Assembly (NCBI RefSeq): GCF_047496725.1
Contig: NC_132972.1
Span: 3,092,001-3,156,000 of the forward strand
Source: Anoplolepis gracilipes
Taxonomy: Eukaryota > Arthropoda > Insecta > Hymenoptera > Formicidae
Reading direction: 5' to 3'
Length of the DNA stretch: 64,000 nt
Below are positions 1 to 16,842 of the stretch, in pieces. Both the position numbers and the translations under genes were made by a program. The first letter of the stretch is position 1. Each line of letters begins with the position of its first letter. The notes under the pieces are model-generated. The model ran no database searches and was not told where the DNA came from. It worked only from the letters and a program-made list of their open reading frames with translations.

Positions 1-1600
1 GAAACGCGCGAAGACTTCGCGTCCAGATGTTCGCGTCGTGGATTTATATCGAAGATTTCGTTCTCGATATCGAGGGAGAGGCGAAACATTAAAAAAAAGA
101 AACTAATTACCTACTGTAATAAAATATTATCCTGAAAGATTATTTTAAATTCAAGTATAAACTCTGTACGAATATATCTGATAGAGAATATTGAAAAAAG
201 TTTTTACATTTTTCACGCGAAACCGCAAACTTTTATATACGCGATTATTATTTTTATCCATTTGTTCCTAATTGTAAGATAAGTAGTTTTACAGTTCATT
301 CTCTCTTTCTCCTTGTGCAAAAAATTTAATTTATTATTATAGCGAAAGGTAATTCCACGTTTATAATGATTGTTTCTTTGAACTAAAATTACGAGATCCT
401 TTTGTCATTTAGAAAAAGATTAGCGATGCTATTTTTCGATTGTAAGCAGGATATTTACTCTCTCTTTTTTTTTTCTACGAAGTCATAAATAATAGTAGTG
501 GAATTTCAATGGAATTTGATGATTGCGATTGGCAGGAGTCTATTTTTGCAAACAAATTTGTCTATGCTTCCGAGAAAAATTTTTCGTACATGTTATGTCA
601 TACCTAAACGCGATATCATGACCGTAACATGGCAGCAGCTGTGATGGTAGCTCTAGCATTAACCAATTTGTTCCATCATTCCTTTTTTTGGTTGTTCGCC
701 ATCCGGATAAGAAACTGCTTGTTTCGCGGATCGAAAACGGAGTTCCGTTATTTATTATACCTCGTCTGCCGTCTTTCCTTTCTTTTTCGCGACTGAGCGT
801 GTGCACGAGCTTTTGATTTAATATCTTGTTGTATTAACATTGTATCGTGTAAATTTGAGAAATACAAACAAATTAAAATTTTTAATTGAAGCGCAATCAG
901 TTTACAAAAAATGTATATATTACAAAGGCAAAGGCTTTTTAAAGTAATTTTCAATTTCAGTGATTATATTATATTTCTCTCTATTTCACATACAACAATT
1001 ATTGTAAGTAAAATTCGCTACATGAGTTATATTGCATTACTTTTTCATTATTACTTTAATTTCTGTATATTTGAAAATATTGTCACAATATTATTTTTAG
1101 AATTTTTTTTATCACAGAAATTTTCTCTTACACAGAAAAATTGATTTGTGGCGTTTGTAAAAATCGATCATGATATGATGATGATGATGATCAAAATCCC
1201 CGAGATATTAACAATCGCGTTCGTGCGCGGTGTTATCGAAATAATTGCTCGTAGCAAATGGCAAATATATTCTCATGTACATCCATTAGCGAGATTCATA
1301 TTTAAATATCAGTGCGTATTTGATAAATAACGCGTTTTCCATTCGCGCTTTCGACACTTTTAAAATATTTAAGCGACCACATTTTCCGCACACAAAGCGC
1401 ATTCTCGAAAAAGGACAGAAAAAAAAATTCAAGATAATGCGTTCTATTATTTTCACGATTTCATTTCTGTTTCGGAAGGGTCAAATATGGCGCGTTAATA
1501 ATTTCTCGCGAAATACGTTTGTCCGCATTTCTGCGTGTTTTACCAAACGGGTCGAATTTTACCGTCAAAAAGCATGGAACACGTAATCTAGAGAGAAAAA
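1..1600. other. AT-rich DNA, no gene seen
   Basis: The open frames are under 90 codons and resemble nothing known. A short GATGATGATGATGATGA run is near 1176. CpG content starts to rise after 1450. Confidence 0.7.
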
Positions 1601-2103
1601 AAAGAGAGAGAGAAAAAACGCGCTCGATTGTCGTACACCACGTGTTATTGGCATCGTCCAAATTTTACGCAGGGGCACGTAGGTATATAGGGGAACCCTT
1701 TATAACACGGAACAGTTTTACGAGTCCCGTGGCGGGGTGCACGCGCCGCTTTCCGGCGCGGCGGCATCATTGAAATTCAACGATGGAGCGGAAAATATAC
1801 ACTCGCCGCGGGCACGAGGAAACAAATGGTTTACATTAGCGACGTCGGAAAAGAGAAGAAATGAGGAAAAAAAAACGAAGCTTAAACATATAAGAGAACG
1901 GTGGTGTTTGAAGAATAATCGTGCGAGGACGAGGTGGAGGAAGAGATGGAGAGAGAGAGAGAGAGAGAGAAGTGGGGTAGGTCGGGGTCGACTGGGGCAA
2001 TAAATTCCTCCGGTGTGGTGGTAGTTGGTCGCTATCGGTTTAACTGTAACTACTTTGGTATTACAGCGGAGCAACGGCAGAGCCGCGACGATGCCGCGAT
2101 ATC

Positions 2104-2142
<39 letters not shown>

Positions 2143-2377
2143 CCGCGGATTAATTATCTACACGTGAAAACGTATTACCGGGCCCATCGATAAAACCGAT
2201 GCTCCGCAACTTCGACTCGCGCACGTTATGGGTGGACCGGCATGAAGAATTGAATGTACCCGGTACATTGTAACGTGAATTCGTTGTCGGCGCACGAATT
2301 GTGCGGCTCGATCGCAATTGGATCGTTGGCCGATTGCGAGATTTAATTAGAAAATATATGTATATTAGGCATTTGTA

Positions 2378-2382
<5 letters not shown>
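1601..2382. other. CpG-rich patch with GA tracts, no gene seen
   Basis: Many CpG dinucleotides (GTGCACGCGCCGC, GGCGCGGCGG) and GA tracts at 1949-1971 and 2104-2142. The four overlapping frames on both strands are driven by the repeats and look non-coding. It may be regulatory DNA. Confidence 0.6.

Positions 2383-2453
<71 letters not shown>
2383..2453. repeat. (GA)n microsatellite, 71 bp
   Basis: A pure GA run at the AT-rich edge of a CpG-rich patch. Two shorter GA tracts precede it in the same patch (1949-1971 and 2104-2142). In flies GA repeats bind GAGA factor, and it is unknown whether these do. Confidence 0.97.
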
Positions 2454-2458
<5 letters not shown>

Positions 2459-4560
2459 GAGCGAGAGCATAAAATAGTAGTAGTAGCACACCATATAGTA
2501 ATTAGTGTACCATCTTTTAGTCTTCTAAAATTATACATGAAAAAAAATAATAAAATTATTAAAATTAATCTTTACTCCATCCTAGTGAGTCATTTTTGTT
2601 CGTGTAATTTATATAATAATAGTATTACTTTCTCGAAAAAACGAATGGTAAAAATAATATGTTGAGGCAAATTGTTTTTAAAATTTATTATCATAGTTTT
2701 TATTTAGAAAGATCAAAGAAGATATATACATTTCTTAAATTATTTTAATCCACTTTTACCCATTGATAAACGCGTCAAATATACGTCGACCCACTTATAA
2801 AGTTTGAGACAAGAATAACAAGAGTAAGGGTTAATTCAAATGAATTAAGAATTATACATAAAAAATTTATAAAATTATTAAAAAAATATACAGACAAATA
2901 CAGTGGGATACACATAGCAGAATTTGAAAATTAATAAGTCTAAAAAATATAATTATTAATTTAAAGAAAATTTGTGGGATGTTGGAACGATTGTAGAATC
3001 TTTAAAGGGTAAGAAAAATATTTATTCATAAAGAAAATCATTACTTGAAATGCGTAAAAGCTCACTGGGGTTCACCTTTATACGTTATAGCCGTGTGTTT
3101 CGGGGACTCTTGATGTGACTACGACAAATTACTGTTTGTCTTGACGTAGTATGCAGATGGGACTCTCTCTGTAGACAAAGTACAAAGCGTTGAAACACCA
3201 ACGTGGTTTAACCGCGAATAAAAATATTTAGATTATCTTAACTAACGTTTAAACGTTAGTTTCTCGTCGCGAACAGTTACTGTCAGAATATAGTAATTTC
3301 GAGATTAAACTGAGCGAATATGTGGACGCATTTTACTTCGTATTATTAAGTTTATTTTTTTCTCAATTACACAATCGTTAAAATAATTTTAACGTATGAT
3401 ATACATGTATATTTAATTTTAATATATGACATTTAATTTTTGAATATACTCTTTGTTTTGTAAATTTTCAACTTTTGATTCATCATTTATTTCATTATTT
3501 TTCGTGCTAATAATATGTATTCAGATTAATATAAGTTTTGATGTGTTGAGATTATATAAACTTTGTAGTCGCTTATTTTGTATTTTAAATCAAGCCGTTT
3601 CTCGAAATGAAATCTCACTGTGCGAGTTAGCTGCTCTATGGATGGTCGCACAATAATGTACGAATTAAATTGAATGAGAGAATAAATCCAATATCATTTG
3701 GAAAGAAGATCCTCGCGTCGATCCCTTTCACGAGGATTGCAATTATCATGCAGCTGGAATAGAGAGTCGGCGACTTAACAAAGTAGACCACCGCCTTCTG
3801 TCTTCTGTCTTCTGTTCTCTTCCCCCACGTTCTCTTCCATCCCCCTATTTCTCGAATCGTCGCGACGTTCTGTCGCCCCGTCGACGTTAAAATGATTTCG
3901 GATGGAAGTCGCGCTCGCGCTTTACGACCTTTATACAATCGCGCGAGAAGGGAGGATCTTTCTCTGCACCTGACATCGCCATCCAATGGTGGTGGGGAGA
4001 AAAAGCGTTTGCGTCGGCTCGATGAGAGAGATCACCGACATCTTCATTCTACTTCCTGCCTGTCTAGTTAACCAGCTGGAAGAAAAGTGGAGACACCAGA
4101 GCGAGAGGAAGCCCGAAAAGGGAACTCGGCCCTGAGGGCAGCCCCCCGGAACCGTGCTCCCTTGAATTCTTGTTCCTCTTCGTCGTTATCGTCTGCTCGC
4201 GTTCAGCAGAGGCTTCTCGAAACTTCGACGTTACCAGGTGTTACATATATACACAACATATACACACTCAATACACACACACACACACACATACATTGTC
4301 GCGGCGCGGAGGAATACTCAAAAGAGCAGCCTCGGGATACGTAGGATTCAGGCCCGCTGAATTTCTTGGCCATTGCTTCCTTCGACACCGTATATCCTTT
4401 CATGGCGTGCCTTCTTCCTTCTTCTCCCGTTCCGTTGCAACGAGACGGAAGGGTAGGATTGTAACTGTCGTATTCCAAGAATGAACGAAGCACAGAGACC
4501 CGTGAAGGCAGAAAAAGAAAGACCTAGTCTCTCTTTGCCTGCTTCCTCATACAAGAAGCT
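2454..4560. other. AT-rich block followed by a CpG-rich patch, no gene seen
   Basis: AT-rich to about 3690, with the 22-base palindrome and a small hairpin at 3118-3150 (ACTACG/CGTAGT and ACAAA/TTTGT). The stretch 3690-4560 is richer in CpG and contains an AC tract at 4273-4290. No frame there is recognisable. Confidence 0.6.
3240..3261. other. Perfect 22-base palindrome
   Basis: AACTAACGTTT is followed directly by its reverse complement AAACGTTAGTT. The surrounding DNA is AT-rich and no gene adjoins it. Confidence 0.9.
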
Positions 4561-4682
4561 AGATGTATTTTTATTTTACAAAGTGCAACATACATATATG
4601 TAATTAGTAATTAGTTTCAGGGTGTTTACTCTCTGCAAAAGCATAGAAAACCTAAAATTCTCAGCGATTTTTTGTACTTCTG

Positions 4683-4718
<36 letters not shown>
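4683..4718. repeat. Poly(A) tract, 36 A
   Basis: A pure run of 36 A. The preceding bases show no AATAAA signal, open frame or target duplication that I could pair, so it is a homopolymer rather than a proven retroposed tail. Confidence 0.95.
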
Positions 4719-4719
<1 letters not shown>

Positions 4720-6740
4720 AAAGAATGCTCATGCATTTTTATTGGAACGAAAAATTTTAAAAAAAAATTCTCTTTGATAATTTTGCTCTTACATTGTAAG
4801 CAGTCGACAAGCCAAATGAATTATATGTGTGTATAAAACATGTTATAAATATGTATCTATCTCTACTTTTATATATTCAATGTTTTAACAAAATATTGAA
4901 TGTGTAGAGAGAGTACATATTTTTTTATTGTAATTTTTTATTGATAAAAATGAAAAGATTATACAAGTAAAAAAGTTTATCTTATAAAAAAGTCATTCAG
5001 TTTTTTTTCAGTACATTTACAAATCTAACATTGGAAATTTAAAAGAGTTCTGTTTTTCCTTCGTATGAGTGAAAAATATTAGAAAATATAAAAAACTTAT
5101 TTTAGAAAGTTGCACTAAAACATTTTTAAATATTTTCTTTGGAATTTCGAAGAAAAATACTTGGAAAATCAAGAAATTTTCAGAGAACTTTTTTTTACAA
5201 GATTTGAGTGGACGCACTCTGAATATATATCTATTAACGTCATTGTTCGATTAGATTATTAATCCCTTTACTTTGACATATGGAAACATATTCTTAACAT
5301 TATCTAAAATATGCGTTATAATAAATATATATATATATATATATTTAAAAATACGATGACGTCGAGCGTATTTCGTAAAGCAGCGACGTTGGCATTTTGG
5401 TTAACAAGAAGGCAGGCAGGAGAGAAAGAGAAAGGGAGAGAGAGGAGGGGAAGATGAAAGGAATCCTTCAGTAAGCTTTGCATAAGGGTCCAGGAATTCT
5501 AGCTGCGCCACTGTTGCAGGGCGAAGTAATACGAAGAAGGGAGGCGAAGGGTAGGTAAAATAGAATGGCCGAGAAAATACGCGCGACGTGTAAAGACGTC
5601 GCGGCTTAGTGGGACGTATTTATTTTACGGCTGTGCGATCGTCGTCGCGTGTGCAAGGATCTTGGGCTTAAAATGAGCGAGCAGTAGCGGCAGGTAGAGT
5701 GAACGTTCGAAACAATTCCAATTACGTAGTTTAATGAAATTATTTCTCCGCGATTCGCCGCAGCATCCTTGCGTAAAACGCTGTCGAGCGATTTCTCTTC
5801 TCTCTCCTCTCTCTTTCTCTCTCTTGGCTCTCTCTTGGTTCTCTTTCGTTGTGCACGCGGCGCCAAATTTATTAACTCGTCTCAGATAAAACTTTTTGAA
5901 TGCGGAATATCGCGAAATGTAATATCACGTTGGCTCGCATTTGGTATGCAATCGGTGAAATGATACCGCCTCGACGAAGGCAACACTGATTTATAGATAG
6001 TGGTCTATCGTTCCTGGCCAATTCATTTTTTTTCTTTTGAACCATGTATTCTGTCATATCATATGAGTCTCATGACATGTTTATGAATTTGTATCTCATA
6101 TTAAACTGAATACTTCCATACAGTCTTTTCTGCCCTTTTCAATCAAATAATTTAAAAAAAATAATATGCACATATAACAATTAGATTAGTAGCAATCAGT
6201 ACATTATAAAAATAATATGGGACAAAATGTAAACGTAAAATATATCAGACAAAATATATTTTAAAAGATCGATTATTATTTTAAAGTTGAATAAATGAAG
6301 CGGAGAGAAGCAGTATCATTAGAGAGATATCATTTTAGAGATGCTGATTAATAAAATGAAAACTATAAACTTTAGTATACTTCAGAGATACCAAAAATAA
6401 CAAGTAAGTTGTATAATGTGTGCGTGCGTATTATTTTAATACAAAAAAAACATATTATAATTAATCAGAAAATGTGTATAGTGTAATCATCAATTTTTTT
6501 TTTATTTTAAATGTAGGGGATTAAATTACGATTTATATATTTATACATAAAATATATAAATGTAATATATAAATAAATATATAAATGTAATACATAAATA
6601 TAATATATAAATACAGTATTAAATTAATTTAAAAAAATTACGCAGAGAGAGAGAAAATTTTCAAATTTTGCTAGTTGTTGATAATTAATCGTATTCACGA
6701 TAAGAAATTTCTTTAATTTTACTATTTCAATGGTGCTTCT
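4719..6740. other. Mixed DNA, no gene seen
   Basis: AT-rich except for 5390-5960, which is purine-rich and CpG-rich (GGAGAGAAAGAGAAAGGGAG). A TA run is at 5323-5344. AT-only repeats of the type ATATATAAATGTAATA make up 6530-6615. Confidence 0.6.
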
Positions 6741-10028
<3,288 letters not shown>

Positions 10029-10513
10029 TTAAAAAACGTATCGCTAGAGAGCATTCGAAAAATCCGGTGAACATGCTGACTTACAAACATCTTTTATTTA
10101 TTGCTGTAATGGATACCGGTTGTTGCGAGAAGAGTAGTAGGCAATATCCGCGGGCGCAAATAATCCAAAATCTATGACGACCATCTTGACGCGGCGCAAA
10201 CCGTGAGCAATAAAAATTGTGAGATTATGGAAGATGCTTAAGAGTTACGGAAGAGTATATAAATTTTCTAGAGCGAAGCAGAGAGGGTTTCTCGTACGCC
10301 GTACCCGCATTCTGTCGTCGTTGGGATTATAGGTCGCAAAATTCATGACAGCACCCTCCTTTCAATCTTCGGAATCGTAAATTCCACAAAAGACTTGAAT
10401 TCAATTTCATTTTCTCAATCATAATTTGTTGTATATTTCACAATTTTTCGCAAACTTTTAATTTCGTGCGATAAATCATTTCCTAATTAATTCTTAAGAT
10501 ACGCGCGCGAGCC

Positions 10514-11228
10514 TTTTAAAGGTCCAGTTTATTTTAGCAGAATGAATAATTGATGATTAGGAAATTTTTTTAAATATTAAAAATTGATTTTTTGGCATTT
10601 TTATTGAGGTTAAGCATTAATATTTTTAAATCTTGAATGGTTAGCTTTTTTTTTATTTATTCAATATGAGTCTCTGCGCGTAGCGTGTTAAAAAATGCAC
10701 GGTTTGACAGTGACATGCTGCTCTTCATGTAATTGTCTGAAATGAAAATAACTCCATCTAGTTTTATTCCGCAGGATATTTTTTGATATTGAATCTAATT
10801 TTATTAGAAAAGATTGAAAAATAATAAAATAATATTATTTTAAAATAATTTAATTTTGCTGAAATTGTTTCATTTCTTGAAAGTCAAAAGAAGGTCAGAA
10901 AAATATTAGATATTAATTTTTTAATTCTAATTAAATTTATCATTCCTCGAGAAATGTTTTCTTTTATTTAAGAAAAATTGAAGTTATTTAGTCCATTAGT
11001 TTACAAAATAAATATCATACCAATTTTGAAAATAATGTTTTGTAAAAAACGTATTTAATGGTTTGTAGGTTTATTTGAAGACGTGCGCGCTATTCAATTC
11101 AAAGTCTTATAATTTCGTCAATTTTATGAATTTTTCAATAAAATTTGAAGGACATATTCTTCAGAGATATCTTACATTTTCCGAAAAAAAAAATTAATTT
11201 TTCATTCAAATAGACTGGGCTCTTGAAA
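10514..11228 (+). mobile_element. Foldback-like element, copy 1 (~715 bp)
   Basis: The left end is TTTTAAAGGTCCAGTTTATT. The reverse complement of the right end is TTTCAAGAGCCCAGTCTATT. They stay alignable for about 45 bases, through AATGAAAAATT and GGAAA. The left ~330 bases also match the element at 45614, including AAAAATTGATTTTTTGGCAT and TAATTGTCTGAAATGAAAA, then CTAATTTTATTAGAAAA. The centre is AT-rich and non-coding. The target duplication is not clear. Superfamily unknown. Confidence 0.68.
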
Positions 11229-11954
11229 TAAAATTCTTTCAATTTCTCCAATGTTTCATAATTCCGTGATTATTGATGCAATCGTGGACGAGTTTCCAGT
11301 TTGTCTTGAAATACAGTCGCACAAGAGAATACAGATTCTCAACTACGGCGAGTCTCTCAGGGGAGCCAGTTACTATACATTCGCGACCGTCGTAACTTAC
11401 ACGGCACGCCTACAAAGTTTGTTTTTGCTTACCATAATATGCGATGCTACCTGGCCGGGGCGGTAATATATGCGGCTACGATTCTAGAATCTGAAAAACG
11501 GCGTCGAGTAACGAACGATCGTGCAGGCTTCTGTTTTTATTTGCCGCTTGTAGGTACTCGCGAAATTGTTCTGTAAAATCATTTCCGAGTTCCCGCTCGC
11601 AAGACGACGACGGGTGTATTACTTTGATGCGCAATAGAACGAGTAAAAATGCATCGGAGGCTGCACTCCATTTGTTCTCGATGCCGTCTCGTTGGGCGGC
11701 AATAATAATCACCGCGTTAGATGCGTCAAGTAATGGATGTAAATATGAGAGGAAGGAAAGAGAGAGAGAGAGAGAGAGTCCTCGTAAAGTCCTTTGAAAA
11801 TTGAGACCTAAGGCAATTTACGGAGAAAGATGAAAAACGACTAATCAAAGTGAGACGTAAAGATGAAGCGAAAAGAGGAGGAAGTCTCGTTCACAACGCA
11901 AACAGCCACATTGATCGCGAGCCATATTTTCTTCCTTTTCTTTCTTTCTTTCTT

Positions 11955-11991
<37 letters not shown>

Positions 11992-13780
11992 GCTCGTCAA
12001 TTTGCCAGGGTTTCTTTCTTCCATGGGACGAACATCGGCATCGTCTTTTGATGCCGGAAACGGAAGAGAGCGTGGATTGCCTTAACGAGCCATTTGTTAT
12101 TCGCCACTCGTTGGTCATTGAAAAACGCAATGTATATTCGAGTAATTACACGCTTGCGACTTTCATTACGGATTCACCAAGATCGCTTTGCTAAAAATAC
12201 ATTGCGGTTTGTAGCGAGTATTTCTGATTTTATTCATATGTGTATAGAAGATTTATTGGTCTTTAGTCTGCTTTATATTCCGCGAAAACTCTAGAGTGTG
12301 TCAAGAGTCGCCTATTTCTTCTTGATTGATATTTTCTGCGGAAATTTATTCAATAAACTTGCAATTTCGCATTTTAATTAAAAAAATTTCATTATCTCTT
12401 TTATTTGAATCTTCTTTTATTCGAATCTCTGCTATTTATTAAGACAAACTTGAGTTGCAATTAAATATGCGTTTGGTTTTCAATCGGAAGAAGAATCGAA
12501 CTAGCCACCGCGAGTTTGAATATTTTAGAATATGTGCAAGAAGTTCATTATATTAAATGATACAATAGAATCTTCACTATCAAAAATAACTGCAGACAAA
12601 ATGTCTGAAGTTTTCTTACAGACATACAGTCGAAATTTTCAGAAAAATAATTTTGACGATTAAGACAGATTGTCTGAAATTATTGTTAGATATCTAGATC
12701 TGAAAATTCAGACAAAAATCTAAATTCTTAAGTAATTTCTTATAATTGTTGATGTGCGTAAATACAATGTCGGTACATAAATTAGCTATATAAAAAAAAA
12801 AGAAAAAAAGAAGAGCATTCAAAGACCGCATTCTTTGAGCCTTTTCTATGGCGTAGTTGATAAATATCAATTTTGTTTGACGAGCCTCTAAGAAATTTCG
12901 TTGTATGCGGAGAGGATACTCATGGAAGCTTTCGATTTTCCAAGGAGCACGCTCTTAAAGAACTTTCCCATCTATTCCCACACTAGACTCGAGACACTTG
13001 GAGTAGATTGAACAATCCAGACGAGCATTGCGCGTCGGGAGTGCGACCAAGTATGATTCACGGAGGATCAGGACGATATGATCAATGATACTCCGCGGCA
13101 CACAAGAGTTTGTCTCATTCGTGATTCGGTGATTCTATCCAACCAAGATCTTCGAGATAAGATCTTTATCCATCGTAAGCCCATCCTTACTGAGATTACA
13201 GCTTTCAAACTTTAGAATTTCTCTAGAATTCTTTTATATATGATTGAATTTTATTTTTTACATATTTGTAGTAATAACCGATGGTGTGTTTATTCATTGA
13301 AAAACTGATGAATAAATATGTTTGAATTAAAGAATTATCAGTAATTATTATACTAAGACAATTAAATCTTACAATTAGTACAAAAGATTTGAATTTGGAA
13401 TGAAAAAAAGTTTTAAATCTTATTCTTAAATTAATATTAAAACCAGAAAATTTTTTAATGTTTACTTAAGACTTAATTAAGATATAGATATAATATTAAT
13501 ACTGCAAAAATGTAGCTTTTAATTAAATTTTTTTTTTATACAATGAGATTCCAATTTCACTCTCACGATATATTCGATTTAAATTTATGGGGAATGCGAT
13601 ATGTTATGCATCCAGGAATTTATCCAACGGTTCACATATTTGCGCAATTTAATATTATCCATTATTGTAATTATAATACATTTCTCATTCGCCTCGAGAA
13701 TATTGAGATATTCGACGGTTTGTATAGAAACAATCGAACCATTTTAAACCTGTACATCGTAATTCCATGACATTTCAAGC
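11229..13780. other. Mixed DNA around a MITE, no gene seen
   Basis: 11240-12150 is moderately CpG-rich, with a GA tract at 11761-11778 and a CT tract at 11955-11979. The rest is AT-rich apart from a mildly GC stretch at 12880-13200. It encloses the MITE at 12575-12748. Confidence 0.6.
12575..12748 (-). mobile_element. CAGAC-rich MITE copy, reverse orientation
   Basis: It starts CACTATCAAAAATAACTGCA, a mutated form of the CACTGTAAAAA end, followed by GACAAAATGTCTGAAGTTTT, ACAGACATACAGTC and GACAGATTGTCTGAAATTA. It ends near AAATTCTTAAGTAATTTCTT. The order is reversed relative to 28101-28280. No target duplication can be read because the far end has decayed. Confidence 0.7.
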
Positions 13781-13874
13781 TCAGGACAATAGATTTTGCG
13801 AGTCAACTGGCTTAACAACAGTCGGCGATACGGGCTGTAATCGAAATACTCGAGAGGTCGATCGACCCCTTTCA

Positions 13875-13902
13875 GGGGAGGGGGAGGGGGAGGGGAAGGG
13901 GG
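13875..13902 (+). other. G-quadruplex-type run
   Basis: Five blocks of four or five G separated by one or two A within 28 bases. This satisfies the usual four-tract quadruplex pattern on the + strand with very short loops. It opens a CpG-rich patch, a common position for such runs near regulatory DNA. Confidence 0.8.
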
Positions 13903-14054
13903 CTGCGATTACTCGTTCGACGAACGTGTAATGTCACGGCGAGGCGGAACAATTGCTTAAGAGGCATACAGCCGGCCACTAAATCTTCACCATCGGAACG
14001 TTCAATCGGGCTATGCATCAAATTTCGTTTCCAGTAGCGCCAGCCAGAAAAAGA

Positions 14055-14073
14055 GACTGCGCCAGGCGCAGTC
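14055..14073. other. GC-rich inverted repeat with a one-base centre
   Basis: GACTGCGCC and GGCGCAGTC are perfect nine-base arms around a single A. This is unlikely by chance in a 64 kb window and resembles a dimeric factor site. It lies in the same CpG-rich patch as the quadruplex-type run about 150 bases upstream. Confidence 0.8.
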
Positions 14074-16260
14074 GGGACGAGAGACAGATGGAAACGGAAA
14101 TTGCGACCAAATAGAGCGTCCTCGCGCGACAAGGCAAGGTCGAGGCGACCGAGGGAGAAAGAGAGAAAGAGAGAGAGAGAGAGAGAAGGTCGACGGGTAT
14201 ATCGGGAAAAATAGAGAAGAACCGAACCGTTTAATGCCCGGCAACCCGGGGTTTTGCGGAGCGAAATTTTAGCATGTGAAACTTTTTCAATAACATCCCC
14301 CTGCACTTCTCTGTCGCCATCTCCGGATGGAATCTCGACCACCGGATAGCCGATTGCTCGCTCGCTCGTTTCTTATCCACCTTCGCTTTAGGGGCTCATT
14401 GTCAGACTTTGCCCGACTTGCTCGGCTAACGAAGACGCCGACACAATCGTCACGATGGCGATCGCTATCTAATGGCGGCGCAGTTGTTTCCCGTGTTTGT
14501 GCGCGCCAGGGAATTACGGGGGTATTATTCGTTTCCCCATTCTCGCTTCCGAGTAATCAAGATCTCGATTTGGAAAATCCTTGAACTTAATAAGATCCCT
14601 CGTATGTTTGCCTTGTAGCTATGGAAAGGAAGTCGGGATCTATCGGGCTTGGGAACCGTAAAAAGATGTGTTTTGCGAACATTTTCGTAGAGGGAAACTC
14701 GTATCGACACCATCGATTGACGGCAGTGACGTATTACGAAAGTGTACACGGTGTGTCAAACGCATTTCCTCCGAGCTACGTGAAGTTACGAAAAGTTAGA
14801 GTAAAAAGATGCGGTCGTTGCAATTGTGAAGAATGAAACATTGAAAATTGGATAAAGAAGACGGTAGGAATGTAGTTTCTACATATTGTAAGGCTCCTCG
14901 CGAATGTCGTGCAGTTGAAATAAAAAGCAAATAAGCAATAAGCGCAATAGAATGATATAAAAGCAAAGAATGATGGAAAATATTGTGAATAGAAATTTCA
15001 GATATTGAGAAATATTAATCTTTTGAAAAAAAATTTTGAATGTTTACTTTATATAATTTCTGTTCACATCATTGATATACAATTCAAAGTATATATATTT
15101 AGTAAGTATATTTTTTTTCTCACGTTTTTCCGCTTTAATCTTAATTAATTTTCGAAGTTGCATCTCGCGGAACTTTCTTCCCTGGTTTATTTGTAAAAGA
15201 CCTTGTTTTGCCTTGAAGTTTAATTTTAAGTTCAATTTAAGTTTCAGTAACCGGAATATATCCGTGTATTGGAAGTAGGTTCCAATCCCACGAAGAAATC
15301 CGTGGTCGAGAGAAAGTAACGAAAGTAACGAAAGTAACGAACGACTTGTGCGACACCTCATACATTTGCCGGGCAGTCGAAAAATGTCGGGTTATCGGTG
15401 ACGCGACCATGACGGAAACGAGTACATATATATATATATATATAATATACATATAGTATATCTTACGATAGGGAGAAATGGGGGGGGGGAGAGGAAGAGG
15501 ACTGACTCCGCGATTTCCTTCGTCGCTGTAAAACCTATATTTTCGATATCGGTAAAGGTTCCTATCACGTAGCCTTCGTCACTTCCGCCGGCGAAACAGA
15601 CCTTGAACTCGTCTACGAGTGCGATAGACAAGACCGTGATGACGATCCGTTTGTCAAATTACCTACAAATTGTCAGAGTCTCGGTTCACTGCCGCCATCG
15701 TCTGACGAAGACTGCCAAGGAAGTCGGTTAAGACGAATTATAGTAAAAAGAGAGAGAGAGAGAGAGAGAGAGACGGAAGGAAATAAAAAAGAAGAGAAAT
15801 AAGAAAGAAGAACGAAGGAATAGACGCCTCGTGAATAGCAGGATGTGAACGAACGAGCGAGCTCTCTTGGGAGAGCGCGAATGAGTGTATAAGGAGCGTG
15901 GGACTGTGATTGTTCAGACGGAGCTTACCGTCTTGCCTCGCCCATCTCGCCCATCCCGCCCACCTCGCCTTCGCGGAAATGACGACGACGTGCGTTGTGC
16001 TAATAACATTGCCTTTCAGCGTCGCCCGGCAACGTGGTTTCGGAGATGGAGGTGGGAGATCCTTTTTCAGAAGCTCGGGAAAACGATGCTCGCCCGCTCG
16101 TCTTCGGTCGCATCTTCGTCGCCTCGCTGGCGTTTCGCGACGTAACGCGGCGTAAAAGGACACGATGTGTCTGGCTGGTATTACGTTGCGTTCCAGTTAT
16201 GAAAATTAGTGCGACGAGTTTGCAGAGGGACAGAGAGAAAATTAATATAACATCGTTCCT

Positions 16261-16298
<38 letters not shown>

Positions 16299-16802
16299 AC
16301 TGAAAAGAAGAAAAAAAAGAGAGAATTAATACAACGTCGAATCGAGAAATATCGCGGGATAAGTGAATAGAAAGATATTTAAAATGAATTTAAGATATTA
16401 AGTTCTTTTAATTTCATTCTTTTAATAAAGCATCGGATAATTAATGCGAAAGATAATTTTCCAGAGGTGATTTAAGACGACTATGTGTTTTAAATCAAGA
16501 TTAATGTTACACACAAAATGTTTTTTTTTCTTTTTTTTTTTTCAAAATAGCGTCATTCAACTTTGATTCAAAATCGATAGATAACTATGAACACGATTGC
16601 AGCGTTACATAACAATAGTATCTTTTTGTAGGACGTATATTTCTCATAAAGTGTAAAAGACATGTATATACGTACATTACATATTTAATTTATGTGAAGG
16701 AAATATAAATTAATATGGTATATATAATAATAATAATATAATAATATCTAAAATTATATTAAAATTATACATATATTAATAATATATAACATAGTATATA
16801 AT

Positions 16803-16842
<40 letters not shown>

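Larger units (their letters stand above)
13781..16260. other. CpG-rich patches separated by an AT-rich stretch, no gene seen
   Basis: 13780-14600 and 15300-16220 are CpG-rich; 14850-15290 is AT-rich. GA tracts lie at 14159-14187 and 15749-15772, and a run of nine G at 15481-15489. GTAACGAAA repeats three times near 15317-15340. Overlapping frames of up to 156 codons on both strands have no recognisable product. Confidence 0.55.

Noticed and set aside
4600..4718. Poly(A) tract as the tail of a retroposon or processed pseudogene
   Set aside because: No polyadenylation signal, coding remnant or flanking direct repeat was found upstream.
13872..14342. 156-codon - strand frame
   Set aside because: It spans a GA repeat and a G-run (PLPLPLP) and has overlapping frames; most likely chance in CpG-rich DNA.
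15270..15300. GGTTCCAATCC, resembling the B box of a tRNA gene
   Set aside because: No matching A box lies at the right distance upstream and no cloverleaf acceptor stem can be formed.
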